DNA of 25,891 bases from Zygnema circumcarinatum (GCA_037447605.1 CM074810.1:3161736-3187626), one strand, 5' to 3'; shown: positions 8,672 through 20,720, counted from the first letter of the stretch. Numbers and translations are program-made. The notes: a model not told the origin generated them from the sequence alone.

Positions 8672-9663
8672 CCTCCATCCCCCCTCGTGATCATCGTGAC
8701 TCGCCTTGTGCTGTGCAGTATGTGGCCCAAGCCATCCTCTCCGCCGGCAAGGCCCAGTCCAATTACGGCTCCTACGCCTCAGTGGGCTCCGGTGTGGGCA
8801 TAGCCTGTTGAGACCCGTACAATTTCGTACACTACATCAGAACAAAAGTTCCGTACGAAGCTTCATTTCACAGGACTACCAGGTGGCCTTCTCCGACGCC
8901 GCCATGACCGCCACCCAGGACAGCTCCGCCGGCGGAACGAAACAAGTACACCATCCCCTTCACCGTGGCGACGTACTCCTGCACCAAGAAGTCCGCCGCG
9001 CTCAAGCTCACCGGCTCGCAGGTCTACAACATCTACTCCGACTCGCCCCTCGCTTGGAGCACGTACGTGCCCGGGGCCGACGGCACCGTGGTGCCCGTAG
9101 CACGCTCCGACGGTTCGGACACCACCAAAGTCGTGGGATCCTGGATCAAGTCCAAGGTCGCTGCATGGCCGGCGGCATCCACCGCCGCGTGGAACACCCT
9201 CTCCGGGGTCTCCAGCCTCATTCAATATGGGGCCAAGTCCGACGGCGTGCTCGCCCTCATCAAGGGCAACGTCAACGCCATCGGATACGTCCAGACCGGC
9301 CTCTGCGTGACTGACGGCGTTCCCCAGGCCGCCATTCTGAACCCCGCCGGCAACTACATCTTCGCCGCCAAAGGGGCCGACCTTGCCGCCCTTCTGCCCA
9401 ACCCCGTCCCCAACCTCTCCAGCAACTACTTCAGCGGCATCAACATCCTGAACAAGCCCGGCCCCAACACCTACTCCATCGCCTCCATCGTGTTCCAGTT
9501 CGCCCGCAAGTCGTACGGCAGCGCCGCCACTTCCAAGGTCGCCAAGACGTGGGTGGTTTTTACTATGGGCACCGCCGTGCAGAATCTCGCGACTAAGTAT
9601 GGGTTCGACAAGCTGCCCGCCAAGTACAGCAAGGCGGGGGCGGCGGTGGCTATTGCGAACTAG
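8485..9663 (+). pseudogene. PstS-like periplasmic-type phosphate-binding protein, with stop and frameshift
   Basis: Exon 1 (8485-8583) encodes a signal peptide (leucine-rich, ending SHA) and IGGASSVQD. A GT-AG intron (8584-8718) holds a CT run. Exon 2 (from 8719) joins in phase as YVAQAIL, then SVGSGVGIAC. The downstream frame ends at TAG 9661-9663. Family hallmarks of the bacterial PstS phosphate-binding fold are visible: GGAS near the N-terminus, SVGSG, AFSDAAM (compare GASDAPL), RSDGSDTT (compare RADGSGT, phosphate-contacting), AIGYVQTG and AAKGADLAALLP. Total length is about 320 residues, as in PstS. Two lesions are seen: an in-frame TGA at 8809-8811 within about 60-80 bp of foreign-looking sequence, and one extra A at 8940-8942 before KYTIPFTVATYS. 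A weak intron (8794-8873, GTGGGC donor) could skip the stop but would remove about ten conserved residues, and it does not cure the frameshift. The protein would be secreted and bind phosphate. Confidence 0.8.
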
Positions 9664-11038
<1,375 letters not shown>

Positions 11039-11042
11039 CGAT

Positions 11043-11233
11043 GCCAACGGTTGGTGGTTGGAACCAATCGCCAACGGCGGGAACCAACTGTCAACTGTTG
11101 GAACCAATTGCCAACGGTTGTAGTCAACCACCAACGGTTAGAACCCATGTTTGACGTGTGCAGTACCGTACGGTTCCTCTTCAAATGAAGCACAACGTAA
11201 AGCTATTGTTTGGCAATCTTTGGCAACCGTTGG
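11043..11233. repeat. Cluster of CCAACGG (Myb/MSA-like) motifs in diverged repeats
   Basis: CCAACGG occurs at 11043-11049, 11071-11077, 11111-11117 and 11131-11137, with one inverted copy (CCGTTGG) near 11227-11233. The copies are embedded in diverged repeats of the type CCAACGG(TTG)..GGAACCAAT. The copy at 11131 (ACCAACGGTTA) fits 10 of 11 positions of the G2/M-phase MSA element YCYAACGGYYA bound by three-repeat MYB proteins. Confidence 0.6.
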
Positions 11234-11645
11234 CGTGCAATGGTTGCGACCATTGGCAATGGTTGGTTTGGCTCGACTCCAATATATTCAGTAATGCAGT
11301 GTATATACTCTCGCCATTGTATACAAACCGCAAAGAAAATAGGAGAAAAACAAAACCACGAAGTAACATTCTATGAAACCTTCACAACTTGTTCGTCTAC
11401 CTAACCCGAGGCTTTTAGCTCTGCCCTAAAGTTTTTGAAAGCCACTCCCAGCCGGGAGTCAAGTTCAAGCCCTCGCTGCAGTGAAGCTGCAAAACTAAAT
11501 TATTCCTTTGCCAAGTCCAAAAATTGATTCTACAGCACAGCGAGGAGGGAGAGAGCGAGTGAGAGCGAGCGAGCCAATGCCACTCACTAGACCCACCTCT
11601 GCGCCCTCTTCGCCTTTCTGCCTCACTTTGCAAAGACTTCACAAA

Positions 11646-11708
11646 CCCTACACTGTAAACCCTACACCCTACACCCTACACCCTACACCCTACACAATGA
11701 ACCCTAAA
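11646..11708. repeat. Telomere-like heptamer array (CCCTACA)n with CCCTAAA
   Basis: Five perfect tandem CCCTACA units (11660-11694) are preceded by one separate unit (11646-11652). They are followed by one exact plant telomere heptamer CCCTAAA (11702-11708). The array lies about 150 bp beyond the desaturase stop, so it may be in the transcribed 3' region of that gene. Confidence 0.8.
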
Positions 11709-11854
11709 GCAATGGTTCACTCGTCAGGAAAAACAATGAAATCTTGCACCGCCTTTGGAAGCTGCTCCCTAACTACGCGTCCATCTTTCAAGGGGCCCTT
11801 CTGCATGAGGGGCTTCTCACGGCCCCATTCCTGTCAAAACTGAGGGCGGCTGCT

Positions 11855-14800
11855 CTACCCGCTGAGGCGGAGGTCGAATCCGGACCTGCCGACCTTCTTC
11901 AGGTGCCCGAAATGGGCCTTCAGAGCTGCAAAAAACTGCAGAAGAATACAAACATGACAAAGAAACATAAACTCAAACAAATGAAGGGACACATATAACA
12001 CAAACAAACAAAACAATCAAATAAGCAAACAAACCAACAAACAAACATAAACTAAAGGTCAACAGACAAAACCAAACATAAACAAACGGAAAAAGAAACA
12101 AAAAAACATCATACAACAAACACATACACTGTCAGACGTTGTGAAGAGGAAGGATGAACATTGCCCGGAGACTTTGCAATTAGGTCAGTGACCCGGAACA
12201 GTCTGTTTGGTGAACCTCTCAGAAGGGGGGGCAGGAAGGAAGGCTTACTGTCGGATAGCAGTTGTAGGGGACTCCGAATTCTTTGCACGTTGCCTCTACT
12301 ATTGGCTGCATACGGGGATAGTGCACATGGCAGACTCCAGGAAACAAGTGGTGTTCTATCTGCACGCCACATGCACTGATTCCTTTGAGGAAAGTAACTT
12401 CAAGGGATATGCAAGTGCAGGAGGCACAGTCTGACTCTTCATAGAAGGCAGTTAGCTAGGTTTCGGGCATCGATTTGTATTGGACGGTATCCACCAAGTT
12501 AGGGATGGCAAGAGCTCAGGTGCACACCTGATAATTCAATCCGCCACTGAAGTGTGTCCAGAAAAACGAGTTTGGGCTGAAGTCTGTTGTTGTTGCTACC
12601 TGTGGGAGTGCAGTTGAAAACAAGCCCCTCAGAAACTTCGCTTCTCCTTATATATGCGAATTGAATACCTCCGAACTCGGGTTTTGCAGTTCACAACGTG
12701 GTCTGAGAGATGAAATCTGACTGCTTCCTAAGAACCTAACCTCTTCACAATGACTCCCAGGCGAAGCAAGACTCTGAAACTCTCCATTGATTGTAGACAC
12801 AATCATATATGGAACACATGTTGAGGAAAAGGAGATAGGATAGAGCATGCCTGTGCAGCCGCCCAGCCCTTCTTGACCTTCGGAATTCCTTCACTATAGT
12901 CCGCGACTGGAAATTCAGCCTCTCCAACCACATGTGCCACTTGGAACATAAGAGCCAAGCTCCACCCAGCCACAAGCTGCTCCCTCCCCCAAGTTATTTA
13001 GCTGTCAGTAAAAGTAGCAACTACTCTCACAGCTTGACAAACACACTCTTTTCTATTCTTTCGTCTGCTTTCCCTACGCCTACCTCCTTTTGAACAACCG
13101 CTACTTGCTACTATCATGGCTCCCGAGTACTCAGATAACCTTAAGGCTGCTCTTGCTTTCAACCCAATGTTTTCAAACAGAAAGTTGTTTCAAACTTCAA
13201 AAGTTGGAAGCTGTCCAAAAAGGAAAGGTGCTCACCTGTGATATGACGTAGAGACATATAAAGATGCCACTACTATGGGTGCCCCATAAAGCTGGAAACA
13301 CAAACATATAGATAGCGTACACCAGCTTTCCTCCTATGAAGATTGCAGATTCCAAAGTCGTCATCCGCGCTACCTTCACTCTGCATGAATGAGAAATCCA
13401 GGTCTTTACATAGCTGAAAAAATGTGGCGAATCGCAGCAGTACAGTGCTCCAAGTCAAAGAAGAGACCATAAATAGGCACTCTAAGAAAAAACGCGCATA
13501 TAAGGGACCTTGCCAGTTGGCTGTTGGGCCTATGCAAAATGATTTGAGGGAAATTAGTTGTCTGACAGAGATCAACCATCGCTGGGCAGCACTTGTAGGG
13601 AAGGGGACTCACGATCCAATATAGCCTGAGAAGTAGGCATCGAAGTCATCCAAGAATACACTCTTCAGTGCAAGAAGGCCATAAAGTGCCCCCAAATACA
13701 CGTGCTGCTTCCCACCATACTCCCGATGATGTAAGATATACACATCGTTGTTTAGGTGGAGCCTCTGCCACTTTAAGTCTTTAAAATATAAGTGCTAGTG
13801 CCAGCTGTCGGACCATAGTTAGCCTTCTATGAACAATACTAGCCAGAAACTCTATAACTCTGATGCCCGCAGTACGGAGTTAGCCATGACTGACTCACTG
13901 ACTAACCTGGTAGGCATGGTACCACTGAACTGGCTGTCGAGAGGTCACGCGTCTGACATCAGGATCTTTTACCCCTGCAAGAAGGTAGAAGATCAAAATA
14001 GCCAAAGAATTAGCCTCTATCAAAGAATATATTGACAACTGCATGTCCTCTGAGTTACAGGCCTCTTCTGGTTTAAAATGAAAATGACAGGTGAAGGATC
14101 GACAAAATGAAGCAAGTGAGAAATAGGAGCACATCTCTTTGTAGGCAAGTACTTTGAAGGAGAAACTCACTAATATCTGGATCAAACTTATCAACGTTGG
14201 TTGTCACATGGTGGCCCACCACGTGCTGCTGCCTCCACATAAAGCTGCAATGCAGAAATGAACAATGAAAAATCAGAACATAGAGTCTGGAACAAACCAA
14301 CCTGCAATCTAAGGACTTAACAAAGCGCTTGAGTTCATTTTATGTGCCCGAAAGGAACAGCTTTCTCAAAGCACAATTTCAAAGCTGATAGAGAAACAAT
14401 CTGGAAAGGCAATTTGCCAAGTTGAAAACAAGCAGCAGTCAAATGGGGTTTTCAAAGAAACTCAAGGATTCGTTCAACTAGCAAAGGAGACAGCTGGCAA
14501 GGAGTGGTTTGTAAGCACACAAGAAACGAGTTATGCTGTTCTATCCTGAAACCTCATTGTCTTCCTGCGCAGAATATGAAGGTTACGGGCTCACCTGCTA
14601 GCTCCAACAAGATCCAAGGAAGTTCCAAGGACGTAGGCCAGGCTGCAGTAATCACCATAAGCACCTGGAAAGACAAGTATACTAGTTCATTAAGGCCATG
14701 GAAGTTCATCACGACGTCACATTAAACCATAGGTACTGATTTCTTCCAACTACACATGCACCGAGTTTCTCACAGTAAAACTCTGCAAGTTCAAAGGTTC

Positions 14801-16049
14801 AAAGGTTGCAGGGCATAGGGGAATGTGTTTGAACAGTACTGCAAGTTAGCAACCTAAAGCAAGAAATATCAAACTCCTCGCTCTCTTTGATAGGGAAGGC
14901 GAAAAATTTCACACCATGGTTGCAGTCGTGTTGGATAGATACGCCAATCTCCGCTACCAGAAAACCCATCCCTATCGAAAATAACAACGAATACTGGAAG
15001 CTAGTGAAGAAAAAAAATGTGGTGTAATAGCATAGGAAGTATGCCAATAGAATCGCAATAGTTTTCAAAAACATGTGGGGGTGCACTCGAGGATTTATCT
15101 GCAAAAGTAGCAACGTTTTAACAAGCATTAGAGAGAAAAACATAGTTGAAACATCAAAGCTCGACTTTTTAATAGCCGCCTTCAGCAACTGCAGTTAACT
15201 TTAATCGTTGATCCAACTCAGACGTCAAAGTCTTAGCTCAGCTATACAGGTTTCCATCCGGACTCACTTTCTGTTCTTTGAAGAAAGCTTCAACCCGCTT
15301 CTTGAGTATTATATAGAAACCCTTCTCTCCTTCTTCTGCGTATTCAAGAGTAGGCGTTCCCACAACTTCGTTTTCCCTATTGAGCTCTCCAATGCAGTAC
15401 TTTCCAAGCATTTTTCTGTTGGATCCCGGCGGAACACACAGGAACAAGTGCAAATGCGTGTCACTTCCAATAAGGTTCTCTCGAAAAAAGTCTTTGCATT
15501 AGCCAGCTGGTGCCTGCTAAAAGAAGGAAGCAAAGATGAAGGACTTTGTCACCTTACGTAGGTTGGATGATAAGATTCAAACAGCTGAGTGCAATCGTGG
15601 CCCGCCTTAACATAAATAATCGCTCCACCAGGATGTGCCGACACCCTGCAAGCGCTACCGCATTCAGGAGATGAACAAAACCAATGTTGCTGACTGATGC
15701 TACTGATGTCAACTCCTGAGGTATATCGAGGTTCGGATGATGCCAAACGGACAGAAATCTACATATCTAAAACGTCCGCACACATCTCGAGCTCCATCTC
15801 CAGCTCCAGTGGCGCAGAAATCCGCTACAAACAGTTCAAAGGCCGCCTTTCAACTTACCAAGGAGTCACATCATACACTTTCCCTCCGATTATTAACCAG
15901 CAATCTTCCGGCCTGTCATGCGCTGCAACTTCACGGAGGCTGTATCGCGCTTTGCTCAATGTTCCAGCAGAATCAAGCGCAGGCTTTTCCTTCTGCCCAT
16001 TCACGCAATCAATACCGTGTTTCTGCGACTCCTTGAAAGAAAACACCAT
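11855..16049 (-). CDS. Front-end fatty-acid desaturase with cytochrome b5 domain (delta-5 type), 13 exons
   Basis: Exons on the minus strand: 16049-15859, 15645-15553, 15415-15268, 15098-14915, 14664-14595, 14244-14171, 13974-13907, 13704-13613, 13380-13236, 12976-12851, 12599-12528, 12359-12249, 11935-11855. All phases join, giving 484 residues. The protein has an N-terminal cytochrome b5 domain (DCWLII, KVYDV, HPGG at 68-71) and then a membrane desaturase domain. Its three histidine boxes are HDCNH (201-205), HVVGHH (236-241) and QIEHH (421-425). The glutamine in the third box marks front-end desaturases. These ER enzymes add a double bond between an existing one and the carboxyl end, taking electrons through the fused b5. 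Length and blocks such as VKDPDVRRVTS and ALKAHFGHLKKVG resemble moss and liverwort delta-5 desaturases that make arachidonic and eicosapentaenoic acid. Delta-6 or another regiospecificity cannot be excluded. Most introns are GT-AG, but intron 10 appears to be GC-AG (donor GCATGC at 12850). The start was chosen because it puts the b5 domain at the family distance, although the frame is open further upstream. Box 1 has Cys where Gly is usual. Confidence 0.95.
11936..12248 (-). other. Last desaturase intron with long pyrimidine tract
   Basis: On the sense (minus) strand this intron is rich in TTTG and TTTA units (11970-12110), giving an extended T-rich tract before acceptor TTCTGCAG. It separates the exon ending CYPT from the final 26 residues. 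Confidence 0.8.
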
Positions 16050-16660
16050 GGCGGCTTCGTAGAGAAATCCACGAGCCGTAGAGCATGCAAGATCGGACAG
16101 TAATATCGCATCTGCAGTCAAGCTGCTGCAGGCGGTCGAGCTGCAGGAGCTTGCAAGGGCTTGCCCATTCCTGAATCCTGCAGCTCCAAGACAGGGGAGC
16201 CCCGCCCACAGTGACTTTGAAGGGCGTTCCTTGTTCAGCAAAATCACAAATCTGAAAAAAACCCGTTATCTGCGACCCTTAACGGGATTCACAAGACGTA
16301 GTTTCACAGTAATTTGTAACAGGTTTTTCACATTTAAGCATTTCTATGACTTCCATGTTCACTGTTCAGGCTGAATCAACGGGAAACGGAGTGCCTCCCA
16401 TGTAGCCAGCATTGTAAGGTCCATCCATCACGACGTTGGCCAATGCGAAGCCGTCACGTGGCAGCTCCTCCGACCCCGACGCGTCCATCGCCATCTGCGA
16501 TCTCCTTTCCACGTCGCGCGACTGCTCGCCAATTGCTTCAGCAGACGTGGCGCCATCCTGACCGTCGATCCTACCTCCCTCCCTCCCTCCCCTCCCTCCC
16601 TCCCTCCCTGCCTGCCTCCCTCCCCCCTCTGAGTATTTCAATCTTCATCGACGGTCCGAA
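16050..16660 (-). promoter_or_regulatory. Desaturase 5' leader and proximal promoter, with possible upstream ORF
   Basis: A minus frame at 16641-16366 reads through a GGGAGG microsatellite (about 16570-16625). It continues with a more protein-like tail (ELPRDGFALANVVMDGPYNA, then stop after PVDSA). It could be a regulatory upstream ORF or chance. A T-run followed by CAG near 16251-16258 could be the acceptor of a 5' leader intron. The coding frame is open from 16247 to the chosen start, so an N-terminal extension is possible but unlike the family. No clear TATA box is seen. Confidence 0.35.
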
Positions 16661-17640
16661 GTTGCCACACGTGTGAAAGCCTCCTCAGTCGGCAGTCCCA
16701 AAACGATCACAGCCTACGAGCAGAGAGCTGAAGAAGGGCCGGGCGAACTGAAAAGGAGGGAAATGGAGTTGGCAATTTTGCTGCCCGGACTCGTGCAGTC
16801 GTGCCCTGCTTTAGCTGGTCGAAATTTATCCAAACCGCTTTTGCCTGCACGAGCGGTGGAGCATGTGGTTTTGGTTCAGATTCAGAGAGCAGAGTGCAAT
16901 GGAATCTGGTTAAATTGAAATATTACAGTAAACGAAAAAACTACCGTACTTTGTCCAACCTCTTTGACAGAGAAAGAAATTGCTGCTTCTACCCTTATAT
17001 GGCTCTCCCTTCCATTGTTGCGCGCGCTTGACGACGGTCTTGTGCAGGTCTGGGCGTTGGGGCTTGGTTGCCTGCTTTCTCAGCCCTTGTTTCCCCTTCG
17101 TTTTATCTCGAGATATTTTCAACGTACAAATTTCCTCTGGGAATCCCTCATCCCTGTTGAAGGGCTCCCCCCTTGATCTGTGTGTGGCTGCTTGATCGGA
17201 GTCCAAGGCGTCTTTCACTTTCTTCGATGTGCATTCGACGGGGCACACACTCAATGTTGTAAGCGAGATGATTGTTGTTGGAGTAAGAGTTATTCTGACA
17301 ACAGTGTCGAACCACAGAATGCCTCTACTTGCGACCGCTCACGGGGAGCGAGTCCGGCCTGATCATATCCTTTGGGGACAGTGCTCTGCACATTTATGAG
17401 CATGCTCAGGGGGCAGATTCGACTCAATACGATTTGTTGACTCGCAGTACGCGTATTAATGTGTTGCTGCTCGTGGGGGCATAAGCGCACTGCAACTCTG
17501 CCGCTTGGAAACCTTTTGCATTTCTGACGTGTAAATTTACTGATCGGCAACTGCTGACAACATGCATAAGAGCTCTTTATAAAGTTGTCTGCAATGTTCA
17601 ATTTAACGGCACATATACCCAGTAAAAAAATTTAGTCCAG
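16661..17640. other. Intergenic stretch, possible divergent promoter, no recognised gene
   Basis: Several open frames of 60-115 codons occur on both strands (for example minus 17254-16910, basic), but none shows a known domain. TACAGTAAAC followed by CTACCGTAC near 16925-16950 resembles the repeat ends seen at 6448-6967. A TATA-like CCTTATATGG lies near 16993. Confidence 0.3.
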
Positions 17641-20600
17641 TTTTTCGACATTTTCAACAAGATAACTACCTTCTCACCACCACTACCAACAAACTGGAAC
17701 CAAACTGGATATTAAAAATTACCATCATCAGGTGTTATGGCAGCTAATATTCTTTCACATATGAATTGCAAAAACCGCAGTGGCATATTCTGCAAACATA
17801 CAACGATCACAACAGGGTATGCAGCCCAAGTCTTATCGAATTGATCGGACGATGTCTTACCGAATTGATTCTTCAATTTACTCAAGAGACGAGAATGAAG
17901 AGACTGCTGGCTTTTTTTTTTTGCTTTTTTTTTTGCTGACTTTTTTTTTAAAAAGGAAAGAGAATCTAAGCCGCACAAAATAGCTCAAGCCTGGAAAATA
18001 TACAGGTCTAAACTCCAAATCTTCTCAACCCGGATTGCTTCAGATGGCAAACCTGCATGGAAAAAAACAATTCCTGTAACAGGTCAAAATACGAACACAA
18101 AGTCCACAATACATGACAATAGCTGAACCAATGACTGCTCTAATAACAAGGATGATTCAAAAATTTGGAAGGATCATTAGCTGAGCAACTTTGCACTCAA
18201 AACTTTGACCAAACCTTTGACAGAGGAGATGCTCAGACCCTTAGATACCGCCATCAGATTGCGCTCAGATTAGTAAGGATTGTGATCTAAATAATCATCA
18301 CTGCATCTCCTCCTGGACTGGATACAGAAAAGGCAAGTCATTCGACCAAACCTGAACTCTTCCAATCAAATGCTTTAGTTCACAGAAATAGTTAAGAGCT
18401 AGAGCTAGACAAGCGCGTGGATTCCTAGCCAGAAATTACGTAAAAATGGGAAACGCACCTTTCAGAGTTTCTAAGAATTGGAGAAGTCCTGACGAGCACT
18501 TAAAAACAACGGTACTGAAGCATGAACCACTTGATATCTTGGTAGAAGGTCTTGCATTCTGGTAATGGAAGAAAACAACAGTCAGCCATCTGCACAAGCA
18601 CGTAAGCTCTAGACGACGACTTCACAACCGACCTTATTGCAAAACCAGAAAACAGAGTGGTATTGACCAAACTGCTAAAAACAAAGTCACATAACAAAAA
18701 ACAGCAGAATGTAATCCTGCATCTGACGCCGGTTGCATGGACCTAAGTTATCGGCCCTTCACCAGTCAGACAACAGGATGTTCATTTATGGGCAGCAGAA
18801 CACCAGCTCATGGAAATATCCGACGGCTGGTTGCCTGAATAGCTGCCCACGTAATACAAATGAAGCCAGCTGAAGCGACATAGTGAGACTCAGTCCTGCA
18901 TACAGACCGTGGAAGGAAATAAGGATCAACTGCTCACCTTCACTCAGGTCCCGTCAGGGCCTCCGGCAACAAGCACCTGGAAAAATAAACCTTATCAGAG
19001 AATAAGAAATCTTAATTCGTGATTATACCGAACATCACACGTGGGCTACTAAGAATTACGTCACCGCTCAAGGACAGCCAGAAATTCGATCACATCCCTG
19101 ATGAAGCTGTCTCAGACCAAACGTCCCACATGCCACACAAGCGGCTACGGGATAGCGAAGGCTGAGTGATTAACGGCCACAAGGGGCTTTAATCCTCAAA
19201 GCCACATCGATTTTGCTTCAGGGAACGGGCCCAAAGGCATAAAAAAGCCAAAGAACCAACTTTATTGAAGCTAGGATGCGGTTAACAAAAAAACAAATTT
19301 ATCAAATGCAGCAAAATCTCTGCGAAAAAACTTCGCTCAGGAACGGAGGAAATACACTTCGATCTGAATGGACTTATGTCCGTTCATAAGAGCAGTTTCT
19401 AGAAACGTCAGTATCTACTGAAAACAATGCACGTGGCAGGACAGATGACACAGTATAGGAGACAAACATGTATAACATAACGTGCATTCGTATTCGCGAT
19501 AACAGCGATCAGATAACTTTGAAGACATTCTGTAAAATACTCATCATTGATCAGTCTCTCGTGCTCATCACTTCGCCAAAAATAAATCGCGAGGAGTAAT
19601 GCAACACACAAATACATAAGATAAAAAAAATGGAAAGCTTGTGGCAATTAAAAAGGATCAGTCTCTGGCTTGTTGCTCTCTAGGAGCAAAAATAGCACTG
19701 TTTGAATCAGCGTCGATCATTTGGGGAAAGGTTCTTCATTTCCTTTTTTGCCACAAGGAACAAGCACATATCAACAAACAAGTGGCCAAAGAACCCAGTG
19801 AAGAATTACCAACCAGGCTAAGGACATCCTCGCAGCTGCTCTTCAGCGTTTGTGCAGAGCCTCCGACTCGACGAATGGGCTGACCTGCGAGAACAACGCC
19901 AATCTAAGAAATCAGCCAACCGAACTCACAAGTCGGGAGCAACGCACTACTCAAGATGTACCATTCTCAATTCGCCGACAGAAATAGAAATGTCTGAGGC
20001 GACTCAACAGAAAATGAATGCCTCTTCGCGCTCAGGGGATCTCGGCCCTATTCATCTCTTAAAGAGACACAAGGCAAAGAGAAGTAGAGGCGGTTCCAAA
20101 CACAGACGCTAAAAGCAACGCAGAAGCTGGACACAAGACTCCAGTCAAATTCAAAGAACCATTCAAAAGGCTTCATCACTATAATCTCCTGCACAAACTG
20201 CAATAACAGCATCTCAAAGTGCCGGATATAGACAGCCATAACCAGAGAACACGGGCCGTTTCCTATGCCTCACGAACAATACAAAGAATGACGACAAAGA
20301 GTGTCCAATATGAGAATGCACTGAAAATTCTAGCCAGATTGCACAAAAAGTTCCGACTTGTCAAGACAAGAATCAATAACCTAAACCCAAAGCCTGAAGA
20401 GCCTGAAGAGAACTTACAAGAAGAACGCTGTAGTCAACACTGCAGTTTCAACCAACAGCAGCCCTCAAACACGGGCGAGAAAGAAGAGGCCGCCGCCGCC
20501 GCCGCATTGCGTTCCGCATCATCCTCCCTGAGGAGCAAACTTTGCCGACTATCCTCCCTTCGATTTCGACGAACCTCCCAGCGCAGACCTCCGACCCTTC

Positions 20601-20720
20601 CAGCACACATGGCCCCAACAGCGGCATCCAGACTAATACCAACACACCTTACGTGCAGGGTCAGGACAGGACCGTCCTGAGGCGATAGAGTAGACCTGGG
20701 GGTGGCGGCCGCTTTTATAT
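17641..20720 (-). other. Putative unidentified spliced minus-strand transcript
   Basis: A TATA box (20713-20719) precedes a GC-rich first-exon candidate (about 20690-20418) ending in a consensus donor CTT|GTAAGT. Further splice-bounded segments are 19884-19814 (acceptor CTCGCAG; open as QPIRRVGGSAQTLKSS), 18976-18938 (TTTCCAG to AAG|GTGAGC; stops in all frames) and a block near 18570-18470. That block starts after TTACCAG and ends before AAAG|GTGCGT (open as STVVFKCSSGLLQFLETLK). No assembled frame links them with an ATG and no family is recognised. It may be a long noncoding RNA, a gene with a long leader, or chance splice-like signals. The remaining sequence is AT-rich and intron-like, with T-runs at 17912-17950. 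Confidence 0.35.
20713..20719 (-). promoter_or_regulatory. Minus-strand TATA box
   Basis: On the minus strand the sequence is AAATATAAAAGC, a strong TATA match at a GC-rich edge. It lies about 490 bp from the SmF start on the opposite strand, so the intervening DNA would be a divergent promoter region. Confidence 0.55.

Noticed and set aside
13273-13575. 100-residue minus frame across a desaturase exon-intron boundary
   Set aside because: Only part overlaps exon 9 (13380-13236), in another frame. The exon model with conserved VKVARMTTLE explains the sequence.
15855-16247. Longer desaturase N-terminus starting at 16247
   Set aside because: The extra 66 residues show no targeting signal or family similarity, and the ATG at 16049 gives the usual distance to the cytochrome b5 domain.
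19098-19130. Hammerhead-like core or C/D snoRNA (CTGATGA)
   Set aside because: The GAAAC element and a plausible stem II are missing for a hammerhead, and no terminal stem or convincing C'/D' boxes support a snoRNA.
19126-19140. snRNA upstream element (GTCCCACATGC)
   Set aside because: It resembles the plant USE, but no TATA box at the proper distance and no snRNA sequence follow.
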